A DNA stretch of 64,000 nucleotides from Paenibacillus durus (GCF_000756615.1 NZ_CP009288.1:682001-746000); one strand, 5' to 3'. Counted from the first letter of the stretch, positions 32,904 to 41,957 are shown. Program-made: numbers and translations. The notes: generated from the letters alone by a model not told the origin.

Positions 32904-34304
32904 TTGGAACGCTTTTTCAAGTTGAAAGAGAACGGCACCACAGTACGCACTGAAATTATGGCTGGTCTAACGACCTTCATGGCAATGGCGTATATTCTAT
33001 CGGTAAATCCCGGGACGTTGACTGCATTCGGCCGGATCGATATGGGCTGGTATTCCGTATTTTTGGCGACTGCGCTGGCGGCGGGCATTTTTACGATTGC
33101 CATGGGGCTGTTCATTAATTTCCCGGTTGCCCTTGCGCCCGGTATGGGCCTTAACGCGTATTTCGCATCGGTTGTATTGTCGTCGGCTACAACGGATCAT
33201 CCGTTTACCTGGCAAATGGGTTTGACGGCGGTGTTCATCTCCGGGCTGATCTTTATTCTGCTGACCATCACCCGGATTCGCCAGATTCTGCTGGATGCGA
33301 TTCCGGACAGTCTGAAGCATGCGATTACGGTCGGTATTGGACTCTTCATCGCCATTATCGGCCTGAAGAACAGCGGCCTGATGACGGTCGGCGTGGAAGC
33401 GGGCAATGCAATTCCGGCAAACACCTTTACCGATGTGCTGTACTTTGAAACGGTCTTCCATCTCGGAAGCCTCGAGAACACGAATGTCCAGCTTGCTATC
33501 ATCGGCCTGCTGCTGATCGGCATTCTGATGGTGCTGCGGGTAAAAGGCGCGATTCTGTTCGGCATTCTTGGCACCACGGTAATCGGCATGCTGATGGGCG
33601 CGGTTGATTTCTCCACACTGTCCAATCCGTCCACCCCATGGGTGCCGGATTTCACGAAGCTTAACTTGCTGGAGTTTGACTGGAAAGGCATTATGCATAC
33701 CGGTATTATTTCTGCGGTCGCGACATTCACCTTCGTCGAGTTGTTCGACACCTTCGGCACTCTGGTCGGAACGGCGGAGCGCGCGGGAATTATGGATGAT
33801 CCCGAGGAAGGCAAAAGACGCGTCGGCAAAGCCATGCTCGTTGACGCGGCTGCGGTTGCAGGCGGCGCGATGCTGGGTACTTCCACCACAACGGCTTATG
33901 TGGAAAGCGCGGCGGGCGTGGCCGAAGGAGGACGTACTGGACTTACCGCCGTTACGACGGGCGTGTGCTTCCTGCTTGCCCTGTTCCTGGCGCCGGTTGC
34001 CGCTCTGATTCCCGGCTCCGCCACGGCGGCGGCCCTGATCATCGTCGGCGTGCTGATGGCACAGTCCGTCCGCCAGATTGATTTTAACGATATGGTTATC
34101 GCCATTCCGTCGTTCCTGACCCTTGCGATCATGCCTTTCACCTACAATATCGCGAACGGTATCTCCTTCGGTATCGTCACCTACGTTATTTTGGCGTTTG
34201 TGGCTAACCTTGCGGGTAAAAAGAAATACGACATCCACTGGATGATGTGGCTTTTGGCTGTTCTGGTGGTACTTCGCTACCTGATGATTGGCAGCCAGGG
34301 CTAA
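32904..34304 (+). CDS. pbuG: NCS2/AzgA-family purine permease (hypoxanthine/guanine)
   Basis: 466 residues, about 13 membrane segments. Signatures: TEIMAGLTTFMAMAYILSVNP at the N-terminus, ALAPGMGLNAYF, FVELFDTFGTLVGTAERAG and GTSTTTAYVESAAGVAEGG, typical of the AzgA/PbuG subgroup rather than xanthine or uracil carriers. The start is a TTG at 32904 with a strong TTAGGGGGAGAAC site. Control by a guanine-type riboswitch and a probable PurR box agrees with uptake of guanine and hypoxanthine. Confidence 0.93.
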   Translation: MERFFKLKENGTTVRTEIMAGLTTFMAMAYILSVNPGTLTAFGRIDMGWYSVFLATALAAGIFTIAMGLFINFPVALAPGMGLNAYFASVVLSSATTDHPFTWQMGLTAVFISGLIFILLTITRIRQILLDAIPDSLKHAITVGIGLFIAIIGLKNSGLMTVGVEAGNAIPANTFTDVLYFETVFHLGSLENTNVQLAIIGLLLIGILMVLRVKGAILFGILGTTVIGMLMGAVDFSTLSNPSTPWVPDFTKLNLLEFDWKGIMHTGIISAVATFTFVELFDTFGTLVGTAERAGIMDDPEEGKRRVGKAMLVDAAAVAGGAMLGTSTTTAYVESAAGVAEGGRTGLTAVTTGVCFLLALFLAPVAALIPGSATAAALIIVGVLMAQSVRQIDFNDMVIAIPSFLTLAIMPFTYNIANGISFGIVTYVILAFVANLAGKKKYDIHWMMWLLAVLVVLRYLMIGSQG

Positions 34305-34323
34305 GCCTTGGCCGCTCTTTTAC

Positions 34324-34355
34324 GGCTCCTTCTCAATCGGAAGGAGTCTTTTTTT
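34324..34355 (+). terminator. Rho-independent terminator of pbuG
   Basis: GGCTCCTTC and GAAGGAGTC (one G-U pair) with a 7-base loop and a T7 run, 19 bases after the stop. Confidence 0.88.
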
Positions 34356-34408
34356 AAAGATAAGAATGTATAAGCTGAGCGCTTATCATTTTGTCTTATA
34401 TTTCTACG

Positions 34409-34452
34409 AGAAACGGATGCCCTCCTCCTGCAAGGACGGCGAAGCCGTTTCT
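34409..34452. other. Long interrupted hairpin upstream of the glycosyltransferase operon
   Basis: AGAAACGG and CCGTTTCT are perfect 8-base outer arms; inside, GCC/GGC and TCCT/AGGA continue the stem. No T-run follows, so it is not a terminator. It lies about 150 bases before the next gene and may be a leader structure or small RNA; it fits no family I recognise. The rest of 34356-34592 shows nothing else clear. Confidence 0.4.
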
Positions 34453-34601
34453 TCTTGCTAGCGAACAAGATACTTGGCGGTGTTATCGGAAAAGAGCGCC
34501 GGACTTTTCTTAACCCGGCAATTCGATTATATTGAAATGAGGGAAAAAATGAAGCGAACTTCATATACATAGATTCGGACGATAAGACGAAGGTGGTAAC
34601 G

Positions 34602-37600
34602 ATGATGAAGAAGTGGCGTATTGCTGCGAAACTGATGTTTATGCTGCTGCTGTGCATGCTAGTTATCCCTCCGGGAACCATGTTTGCAGCAGGAAATCTT
34701 TTGCAAAATCCGGGGTTTGAGGAAACGGCATCGGACGCTCCCGCCTCCTGGACGAGAGATGTATGGGTACAGGGCGATCAGGCAAGCCTGCTGTTCGTGG
34801 AATCCGCAGACGTCCATTCCGGAAATGCTGCGGCCGCTGTAGAGAATATGCAGCAGAATCATGCAAAATGGATTCAGACCATCGCCGTAAAGCCGGACAC
34901 CCATTACCGGATTTCCGGCTGGGTTAAAGTGGTGGACGCTGGAGCGGAAGGCATCGGGGCCAATATTTTCGTTGTCGGTGTTGGCGGGGGGTATCCGAGC
35001 ACCAAAGACACCGGCGGAGGCTGGCAGCAGCTTCAGTTCATAGGCAAGACGGGCTCCGAGCAAAAGGAAATAGGCATCGGCGCCGCCCTTGGCGGATATG
35101 GGAATTTGTCTGCGGGCAAGGCGTATTTTGACGATCTATCCGTGGAGGAGCTTGATTCCGCCCCTGCGGGCGTTCCGGTAATCTCGCTTGATCCGGGGGG
35201 CGCTCAGGCCGTAGCGGCAGGGAAGCCGGTGAAGATATCATCCAAAAATATATTGTTCTTTTCCGCATTGTTCGCCTGCCTCTTCGCCTGGGTTTACCGG
35301 ACCGCGCTGCGCAGCAAGCGTCTGCTCAGACGGGAGAGCTATGATTACGGCGCGTGGCTGTGGATTGTCCTTTCTGCGGCTTTTCTGCTGCGTCTGTGGC
35401 TTGGCTGGACCTCGCAGGGTTACATGAACGACATGAAGACCTTTATGTACTGGGGCCAGCGGCTGGCGGAGGTTGGTCCGGGACGCTTTTATCAGGAAGG
35501 CATTTTTGCGGATTACCCTCCAGGGTATATTTATATATTGTATCTTCTTCATCTCATCCATCAGGGCCTCGGTTTACATCCGGATTCTCCTGGGGAGATG
35601 CTGCTGTTTAAGCTGCCGGCGATCCTGTCGGATATCGCTCTCGGTTGGCTGATTTACCGGATCGGAAGCAAAAAGCTGGGCGGCGGCATTGCGCTCGGCC
35701 TTGTCATTCTATATTCATTTAATCCGGCTGTACTGACGGATTCGGCGGTGTGGGGGCAGGCGGATGCCTTTTTCGTGATGTTCCTGCTTCTCAGTATTTT
35801 GGCCGTCTCGGATAAACGCCTTGCCGCTTCCGCGGTCTGGTTTACTGTGGCTGCGGCGGTGAAGCCGCAGGCGCTGATTTTTACGCCGGTACTGCTGTTC
35901 GCCTTCATTCATTACCGCGCGTGGAAAGAGCTGCTGAAAGGAGCGGTGTACGGGCTTATCGCTTTTACCCTGATTACACTGCCGTTCTTTTGGGGCAACG
36001 GAGGGATTGGCGGTCTAATTGATTTGTACAAAAGCACGCTGTCTTCCTATCCTTATTCCACCGTCAACGCTTTTAACCTCTACACGCTCATCGCTCCGTC
36101 CTGGTCGCCGATTGACCAAATGTGGCTCGGTATTCCTTACCGCGCTTGGGGCAATATTTTTATTATAGCCGCAGTAGCTTTGGCCGCGTTGTTCTCGTTC
36201 CGGAAAGACCGAAAAGACCTGTCCAAGTCCTTCTTTATCGGTCTCGTTTTAATTGTGGTCATGTTTGTGGTTGGAACCAAAATGCATGAACGGTATATGT
36301 TCCCGGCGCTTGCCTTGAGCTTGTTCGCCTTTATGGAGATTAAGGACCGGAGGCTGCTGACGCTGTTCTTCGGCCTGAGCCTGACCCAATTTGCCAATGT
36401 GGAGTATGTACTGCTGCATCTGAATGCGGGGCGGAATCCCGGTTCGGACGGCATCATCCTTGTTACATCCATCACCAACGTCGGGCTGCTGCTGTACATG
36501 CTGTATATCGGCTGGGATTTATATTTCAGGGGGAGGGTGCTGACGCTGGCTCCTGCGTATACCGATAAGCAAAAACGGGAAACCGATCTGGCGCTCGTCG
36601 GTGAACTCCGTCCGGTTAATTTCCTGCAAGGAAGTGCTGTTCCCCGGATGATGCGCAGAGACTGGCTGTGGATGGCGGCTATTACGCTCCTTTATGGAGC
36701 GCTAGCTATGGTCAATCTCGGTTCGGTCCGTTCTCCGGAAACGGTATGGGCGCCTTCGGCTGCGAGCGAAAGCTTCTATGTCGATTTGGGCGCCGCGAAG
36801 CAGCTCGACAAGGTGAGAATATTCGGCGGCGTAGGCACTGGTGAATTTACGCTGGATTTTGGCAATTCGCCGCAAAGCTGGTCCGGACCTGTCAAGATTA
36901 ACGAGGATGTCGGCAACGTCTTTATCTGGAAAAGCCAGCAGCTTAACGCCACGGCGCGGTATGTCCGAGTTTTTGTGAATAAGCCGGGCTTTTATCTGCA
37001 TGAGATCGCCTTTTATGAGAAAGGAAACGCGTCACCGCTGGCTGTTGCCGAAGTGTCGCCCGATACGGGAGGAACTCCCAAAAAAGGAGATCCGGCTAAC
37101 CTGTTCGACGAGCAGCAGCTTATTCCAGCCAATTCGGGCTATATGAACAGCACCTATTTTGATGAAATCTATCATGCACGCACCGCGTATGAATACGCCC
37201 ATGGCATCGTTCCGTACGAGAATACGCATCCGCCGCTCGGGAAGCTGCTGATTTCCGTCGGAATGGCGTTGCTCGGCGTTGATCCTTTCGGCTGGCGGAT
37301 CGTCGGCACGGTATTTGGCATCGCCATGCTGCCTGTTATGTATGTGATGGCGCTGCGGCTGTTTGGGCGGACTCGCTATGCCGCGCTTGCGGCGGGGCTG
37401 TTCGCGCTGGATTTCATGCATTTTACGCAGACCCGGATTTCTACTATTGATGTGTACGGCGTCTTCTTCATCATGCTGATGTTCTACTTCATGCAGCGTT
37501 ACGCGGCAATGAATTTCTACCGCCTTCCGCTGCGCAAGACGCTTTGGCCGCTGTTCTGGTCGGGCCTGTTCTTTGGCATCGGAGTTGCCTCCAAATGGAT

Positions 37601-38423
37601 TGTGCTGTATGGAGGGGCGGGGCTCGCCGTTATGCTCGGTATATCGCTCTTTGACCGGTACCGGCAGCACCTGGCGGCCCGGCGAGTGCTTGCCCTCGGC
37701 AAGCGTGCCGACCCGGAACTGTCAGCCGCTTGCCAAGAGGCCGCAGGAACATTCTGGAGCAGAGCCGTTATCACTCTGGCCTCCTGCATTATCTTCTTTA
37801 TTGTTATTCCGGCTGCGATTTACAGCTTATCGTTTATTCCCGTGCTGTCCGTCACACCGGAAGGCTATACGATTAAAGGATTGCTCGAAGCGCAGAAGAA
37901 TATGTACGATTACCACAGCCAGCTTGTGGCTACCCATCCGTTCTCATCCCAGTGGTGGCAATGGCCCTTTATGAAGCGTCCGGTATGGTTCTTCAGCGGG
38001 GGAGAAGGATTGCCGGCAGGCCAGACCAGCAGCATTGTAACGATGGGCAACCCGCTGATCTGGTGGACAGGGGTTTTTGCCATCCTAGCTGTCCTGTGGC
38101 TGACGCTGAAACGCCGGGAAAAGCCGCAATACGTCATTTGGATCGGCTATTTTTCCCAATACATTCCCTGGATGCTCGTTCCGCGCGAGACGTTCCTTTA
38201 CCATTATTTCGCCATGGTTCCGTTCATGATTCTGGCGCTGGTCTATATGCTGAAGCTGTCGGACAGCGTGTTCCCCGAATCCCGGTCGAGAGTCATCCGT
38301 TATGTGTACGTCGCTGCGGCGGCGCTGCTATTTATCATGTTCTATCCCGTCTTGTCGGGCATGCAGGTTAGCGGGGATTACGTGACAGGCTTCCTGCGCT
38401 GGTTCCCGACTTGGGTCTTTTAG
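34602..38423 (+). CDS. Double GT-C glycosyltransferase with N-terminal carbohydrate-binding-like domain
   Basis: 1273 residues. A signal sequence (LMFMLLLCMLVIPPG) leads to a CenC-like CBM (~30-180: NLLQNPGFEETASDAPASW). Then a first multi-helix GT-C module (~220-650) with YMNDMKTFMYWGQRL and ADYPPGY. An extracellular F5/8-like segment (~715-830) precedes a second GT-C module of the protein O-mannosyltransferase (PMT, GT39) type, with FDEIYHARTAYEYA (acidic catalytic motif near 851) and THPPLGKLLIS. These use polyprenyl-phosphate sugars outside the membrane. The polyprenyl-phosphate glycosyltransferase and GtrA genes follow directly. Start at ATG 34602 behind AAGGTGG. Acceptor unknown. Confidence 0.88.
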   Translation: MMKKWRIAAKLMFMLLLCMLVIPPGTMFAAGNLLQNPGFEETASDAPASWTRDVWVQGDQASLLFVESADVHSGNAAAAVENMQQNHAKWIQTIAVKPDTHYRISGWVKVVDAGAEGIGANIFVVGVGGGYPSTKDTGGGWQQLQFIGKTGSEQKEIGIGAALGGYGNLSAGKAYFDDLSVEELDSAPAGVPVISLDPGGAQAVAAGKPVKISSKNILFFSALFACLFAWVYRTALRSKRLLRRESYDYGAWLWIVLSAAFLLRLWLGWTSQGYMNDMKTFMYWGQRLAEVGPGRFYQEGIFADYPPGYIYILYLLHLIHQGLGLHPDSPGEMLLFKLPAILSDIALGWLIYRIGSKKLGGGIALGLVILYSFNPAVLTDSAVWGQADAFFVMFLLLSILAVSDKRLAASAVWFTVAAAVKPQALIFTPVLLFAFIHYRAWKELLKGAVYGLIAFTLITLPFFWGNGGIGGLIDLYKSTLSSYPYSTVNAFNLYTLIAPSWSPIDQMWLGIPYRAWGNIFIIAAVALAALFSFRKDRKDLSKSFFIGLVLIVVMFVVGTKMHERYMFPALALSLFAFMEIKDRRLLTLFFGLSLTQFANVEYVLLHLNAGRNPGSDGIILVTSITNVGLLLYMLYIGWDLYFRGRVLTLAPAYTDKQKRETDLALVGELRPVNFLQGSAVPRMMRRDWLWMAAITLLYGALAMVNLGSVRSPETVWAPSAASESFYVDLGAAKQLDKVRIFGGVGTGEFTLDFGNSPQSWSGPVKINEDVGNVFIWKSQQLNATARYVRVFVNKPGFYLHEIAFYEKGNASPLAVAEVSPDTGGTPKKGDPANLFDEQQLIPANSGYMNSTYFDEIYHARTAYEYAHGIVPYENTHPPLGKLLISVGMALLGVDPFGWRIVGTVFGIAMLPVMYVMALRLFGRTRYAALAAGLFALDFMHFTQTRISTIDVYGVFFIMLMFYFMQRYAAMNFYRLPLRKTLWPLFWSGLFFGIGVASKWIVLYGGAGLAVMLGISLFDRYRQHLAARRVLALGKRADPELSAACQEAAGTFWSRAVITLASCIIFFIVIPAAIYSLSFIPVLSVTPEGYTIKGLLEAQKNMYDYHSQLVATHPFSSQWWQWPFMKRPVWFFSGGEGLPAGQTSSIVTMGNPLIWWTGVFAILAVLWLTLKRREKPQYVIWIGYFSQYIPWMLVPRETFLYHYFAMVPFMILALVYMLKLSDSVFPESRSRVIRYVYVAAAALLFIMFYPVLSGMQVSGDYVTGFLRWFPTWVF

Positions 38424-38457
38424 AGTTACGGCCGTCTATAATTTAGGAGGAAAAGAA

Positions 38458-39462
38458 ATGAAAGCCAGATACAGCGTGATCGTCCCGATGTATAATGAAG
38501 AAGAAGTGATTTCCCATACTTACGAGCGTCTAAAAGAAGTCATGGACCGCAGCGGAGACGCGTACGAGCTGATCTTCGTGAACGATGGAAGCCGGGACCG
38601 CTCAGCCGATATGATCCGGGAGATTGCAGACCAGGACGGTCATGTGAAGCTGATTGACTTCTCGCGGAATTTCGGCCACCAAATCGCGATTACCGCAGGC
38701 ATGGATTATGCCCGGGGGGAAGCGGTCGTCGTTATCGACGCAGATCTACAGGACCCGCCCGAAGTCATACTTGAGCTGATTGCCAAGTGGAAGCAGGGAT
38801 ATGAAGTGGTGTATGCCAAACGGATGAAGCGCCACGGTGAAACATTTTTCAAAAAAATCACCGCCAAGCTGTTTTACCGTCTGCTGAGCAGGTTGACGAG
38901 CGTGGATATTCCCACCGATACAGGTGACTTCCGCCTGATCGACCGCAAGGTGTGCGACGTTTTGCGCGAACTGAAGGAGAAGAACCGCTATGTCAGAGGG
39001 CTTGTCAGTTGGGTCGGCTTCCGCCAGACGATGGTGGAATATGTCCGCGAGGAGCGCTTTGCCGGGGAGACCAAATATCCGCTCAAAAAAATGATCCGGT
39101 TTGCGCTCGACGGCATCACGTCCTTTTCGCACAAACCGCTCAAAATTGCGTCTTACCTTGGGTTTTTGCTTTCGTTTTCCAGCTTTGTCTTCTTGTTCTT
39201 CGTGCTGATGCAGAAGTGGTTTACGTCCCGTACGGTACCCGGCTGGGCTTCCATCGTCGGCGTGAACCTGCTGTTTAACGGAATTGTGCTTATGATCCTC
39301 GGAGTAATCGGCGAATATATCGGCCGGATATACGATGAATCGAAGGACCGGCCGCTATACATTGTCCGCGAAGCGGTAGGCTGCAGAAACCTGAAGGAAG
39401 AGGAAGCCGAGCTTTTTCGGGAGGAAGCCGGACAACCACGGAAGGGTGTACCCCATGAATAA
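38458..39462 (+). CDS. Polyprenyl-phosphate glycosyltransferase (GT2, DPM1/GtrB-like)
   Basis: 334 residues. GT-A domain at ~1-230: YSVIVPMYNEEEVI, FVNDGSRDRS, the nucleotide-sugar DXD region VVIDADLQDPP, and DTGDFRLIDRK. Two C-terminal membrane helices (~235-310) mark the GtrB type, which loads a sugar from a nucleotide donor onto undecaprenyl phosphate on the inner face. Start behind TAGGAGGAAAAG. It likely supplies the donor for the GT-C enzyme just upstream. The sugar could be mannose or glucose. Confidence 0.93.
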   Translation: MKARYSVIVPMYNEEEVISHTYERLKEVMDRSGDAYELIFVNDGSRDRSADMIREIADQDGHVKLIDFSRNFGHQIAITAGMDYARGEAVVVIDADLQDPPEVILELIAKWKQGYEVVYAKRMKRHGETFFKKITAKLFYRLLSRLTSVDIPTDTGDFRLIDRKVCDVLRELKEKNRYVRGLVSWVGFRQTMVEYVREERFAGETKYPLKKMIRFALDGITSFSHKPLKIASYLGFLLSFSSFVFLFFVLMQKWFTSRTVPGWASIVGVNLLFNGIVLMILGVIGEYIGRIYDESKDRPLYIVREAVGCRNLKEEEAELFREEAGQPRKGVPHE

Positions 39463-39925
39463 CAAAAATGTGCGAGGCGATTTCCTTCAGTTCGTTAAAT
39501 TTAATATTGTCGGCCTGCTGAATACGCTGGTAGATATGGCCGTGTTCGCGCTGCTGAACTCGCTCGGGCTGTTCTATGTCGTCGCCCAGGTCATCTCCTA
39601 TGCCGCAGGAACGGCCAACAGCTTTATTTTGAACAGTAAAATAACGTTCAAGGACCGGCAGCGGAGCAAGGAAGAAGGATTTGATCATAGGCAGCTTCTG
39701 AGGTTTATAGCATTGAATCTGTTTGTGCTGTGCATATCCCTGCTGCTCATGAGCGTTCTAATCGGCCGTCTGAGATTGCAGGAACTGTCGTCGAAGGTAT
39801 TGGTTACGTTTGTTACGGTCATCATCAATTTTTTTGGCAGCAGAAAATGGGTGTTTGTGAAGCCGAAGCAGTCTCTGCCTGTCTCCGGTGAGGCGATCTC
39901 AGGAGCAGATGCGGAGCGACGATAG
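39455..39925 (+). CDS. gtrA: GtrA family membrane protein
   Basis: 156 residues with four predicted membrane helices; GtrA signature FVKFNIVGLLNTLVDMAVF at the N-terminus and FFGSRKWVF at the end. GtrA proteins are thought to flip undecaprenyl-phosphate-linked sugars outward. It overlaps the upstream glycosyltransferase gene by eight bases, so the two are coupled. The in-frame GTG at 39446 is an alternative start; GGAAGGGTG favours ATG 39455. Confidence 0.9.
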   Translation: MNNKNVRGDFLQFVKFNIVGLLNTLVDMAVFALLNSLGLFYVVAQVISYAAGTANSFILNSKITFKDRQRSKEEGFDHRQLLRFIALNLFVLCISLLLMSVLIGRLRLQELSSKVLVTFVTVIINFFGSRKWVFVKPKQSLPVSGEAISGADAERR

Positions 39926-39937
39926 AGGGTGAAGATA

Positions 39938-40597
39938 TTGCGCAAGCTTTCTTATATCATAATTATCGCCGGCGTTCTGCTTATCCTTTATCCGAAGGCC
40001 AGCGAATGGTTTGAAGATTGGCAGCAGCAGAAGCTGCTGAAGGAAGCGGAGCAGAGCTTTGAACAAAGTGCGGAGACGGCTCAGAATTCGGCCGATCCCG
40101 ATCTGCGGCTCAAATACGCCAAAGTGACACAGCTGCTTGCCGAAGAATCGGCCTTGGACGAGCAGTCGCAGCTCGCGGCGGATAAAGGCGGTTCAGACGT
40201 AGACGAGAAGGCGATCGCGCTGATTGAGATCGATAAAATCAACGTTAAGCTTCCCGTGCTTGAAGGAGCCACCAAAGCCAATATGCGGCATGCGGCCGTG
40301 CATTTGACCGAGACCGCTCCGCTTGGAGAAATTGGAAATGCGGCTATCGCCGCTCACCGCGCCCATACCAAGGGAAGACTGTTCAACCGCCTGAATGAGG
40401 TGGAGATTGGCGATACGATTTCTGTTAAGACCAAAGGGAAGGTCTATAACTATACGGTCTACGATATCTCGATTGTCGAGCCTACTGACGTGTCCGTGCT
40501 GGAAGGCAATAACAAAGACCGCATCCTTACGCTCATCACATGCGATCCGCTGATTAATCCGACACATCGGTTAATTGTACACGCAAAGCTCCCGTGA
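39938..40597 (+). CDS. Sortase (class D-like)
   Basis: About 219 residues: an N-terminal membrane anchor (YIIIIAGVLLILYP), a helical Glu/Gln-rich stalk, and a sortase domain with catalytic His140 (IAAHRAH), Cys202 (TLITCDP) and Arg211 (THRLIVH). Sortases attach proteins bearing a C-terminal sorting motif to the wall, or build pili. I place the start at the TTG at 39938 because GAGGGTGA lies five bases upstream; GTG 39929 is the other choice. No substrate with a perfect motif is adjacent; the wall protein at 57566 carries a degenerate one. Follows gtrA by 12 bases, same operon. Confidence 0.92.
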   Translation: MRKLSYIIIIAGVLLILYPKASEWFEDWQQQKLLKEAEQSFEQSAETAQNSADPDLRLKYAKVTQLLAEESALDEQSQLAADKGGSDVDEKAIALIEIDKINVKLPVLEGATKANMRHAAVHLTETAPLGEIGNAAIAAHRAHTKGRLFNRLNEVEIGDTISVKTKGKVYNYTVYDISIVEPTDVSVLEGNNKDRILTLITCDPLINPTHRLIVHAKLP

Positions 40598-40702
40598 CTG
40601 TCGCGGAAATATGGGAAAATAGGCAATTGACCAGGTATATTTTCCTAGTTTCCTATTGATAATTTATATAAATATGGTAATCTGATATTAGAAAAGCTAA
40701 CC

Positions 40703-40782
40703 ACGATAACGGCAAACCTATCGAAAGATAGGGACGCAAAGCTAGAGGGCCTTCCCGCAAGGATGGCAGCCAGCTACCGAAT
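40703..40782 (+). ncRNA. Cyclic di-GMP-I (GEMM-I) riboswitch, copy 1
   Basis: Shows the class I core: GGCAAACC, a GAAA-capped P2 (CCTATC-GAAA-GATAGG), GGGACGCAAAGC, and GGCAGCCAGCTACCG with its GGYAGC element. The G before CAAACC is the base that favours c-di-GMP over cGAMP. The aptamer is followed at once by a T-run (GGCTTTTTT), and GCCTTC inside it could pair with GAAGAGGC to form a competing terminator; I infer an ON switch at transcription. Confidence 0.9.
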
Positions 40783-40858
40783 GAAGAGGCTTTTTTATTT
40801 ATTCATTTTTAAAAAATAATGGCATTTATACCATATATTCAAAAGAGATGGAACTTGT

Positions 40859-40937
40859 ACGATAATGGCAAACCTATCGAAAGGTAGGGACGCAAAGCTA
40901 AAGGGCCTTCCCGGGAGGATGGCAGCCAGCTACCGAA
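40859..40937 (+). ncRNA. Cyclic di-GMP-I (GEMM-I) riboswitch, copy 2
   Basis: Nearly identical to copy 1 (about five differences over 71 bases, one of them a G-U replacement that keeps the P2 pairing). The 3' end abuts AAAGGAG, the ribosome binding site of the next gene, so this copy probably acts on translation. Two aptamers in series would sharpen the response to c-di-GMP. Confidence 0.9.
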
Positions 40938-40950
40938 AGGAGTTTTATCT

Positions 40951-41760
40951 ATGAAGAAGTTTTATTTCATACTTCTCATATTATTTACATTAGCCACCTC
41001 CGTTCCAGTTATCCCGGCAGCCGCCGCGAGCGGCAGTTCCGAATGGCTCGACACTTCGAATTTAAGCCAAGGCGTTGTTGGCATTCAATATAACGCTCCT
41101 CAGGGCAAGCGCACGAAACTGATGATTACGAAGAACGGCAGCAGTTATACTTACAACCTCTTCGCATCAGAGCCCAACGAGTCCTTCCCGCTGCAGCTAG
41201 GCAGCGGCTCCTATAAAGTTTCCATCCTTGAGAATACCAGCGGCAACAAGTATAAAATCATATATTCCGATTCTATCGACCTTTCGGTAAGCGACCCTAA
41301 CGCCGTATATCTGAGCTCTGTGCAGAATGTTAAATGGAGTCCGTCCGACAAAGCGATCCAAAAAGCGAAACAACTCACCCAGAATGCCAACACCGACAAA
41401 GAAAAAGTAACCGCCATCTATAACTATATCGTCTCCAATGTAAAATACGACTACGCATTGGCAGCCAACGTATCCACCGACTATGTGCCGGACATCGACA
41501 GAACGCTTACCAGCAAAAAAGGAATTTGCTACGACTATGCTTCCCTCTTTGCCGCTATGCTCCGCAGTGTGAACGTTCCCGCTAAGCTAGTGATGGGTGA
41601 AAGCAGCTATGTATCTCAATACCATGCATGGAATGAAGTCCTCATTGATGGGCAGTGGGTGACTATTGACACGACGGTAGACGCCGGCTTGGGTAAGAGT
41701 AATAAATCGGTCTCCCTGATTAAAAACGCCAGCAAATATACCGGTGTGAAATATTATTAA
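40951..41760 (+). CDS. Secreted transglutaminase-like protein under tandem c-di-GMP control
   Basis: 269 residues: signal peptide (FYFILLILFTLATSVPV, cleavage near AAAAS), a beta-rich domain at ~30-130, and a transglutaminase/protease-like core with Cys193 (GICYDYASLFAAML), His225 (QYHAWNEV) and Asp240 (VTIDTTVD). The triad is intact. The family includes protein cross-linkers and cysteine proteases, so the reaction is not certain. The start is behind AAAGGAG at the end of the second riboswitch, which means the protein should respond to motile/sessile signalling. It may modify surface or matrix proteins. Confidence 0.9.
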   Translation: MKKFYFILLILFTLATSVPVIPAAAASGSSEWLDTSNLSQGVVGIQYNAPQGKRTKLMITKNGSSYTYNLFASEPNESFPLQLGSGSYKVSILENTSGNKYKIIYSDSIDLSVSDPNAVYLSSVQNVKWSPSDKAIQKAKQLTQNANTDKEKVTAIYNYIVSNVKYDYALAANVSTDYVPDIDRTLTSKKGICYDYASLFAAMLRSVNVPAKLVMGESSYVSQYHAWNEVLIDGQWVTIDTTVDAGLGKSNKSVSLIKNASKYTGVKYY

Positions 41761-41788
41761 GCAACTGAAAGCTTCATGAATGAAATGT

Positions 41789-41823
41789 ACAATCCGCTTA
41801 AATAATAAGTGGATTGTTTTTTT
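41789..41823 (+). terminator. Rho-independent terminator
   Basis: ACAATCC and GGATTGT arms with inner CTTA/TAAG pairing, then a T7 run. Closes the transglutaminase transcript. Confidence 0.88.
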
Positions 41824-41928
41824 GTATTTAGGGGTTGCCATATTCCCAAAGAAGAGGTATTATAGGTAAGTCGTCCTCGGGGGACACAAGCTTTTATCGA
41901 CAAGATAAAATAAACTTTCAAAAAAAGC

Positions 41929-41957
41929 TTGCGTTTCTGTAGAGTGTATGATATATT
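41929..41957 (+). promoter_or_regulatory. Predicted rRNA operon promoter
   Basis: TTGCGT and TATATT are exactly 17 bases apart, about 200 bases upstream of 16S. A leader follows with a TTTGAAAACTGAAC element near 42007 that recurs (as CTTGAAAACTGGA) in the 16S-23S spacer, as is usual for Bacillales rRNA leaders. Confidence 0.75.

Noticed and set aside
32997..34238. Long minus-strand frames opposite pbuG
   Set aside because: Shadow of the permease, rich in Arg/Gln/His as expected from complementing hydrophobic codons.
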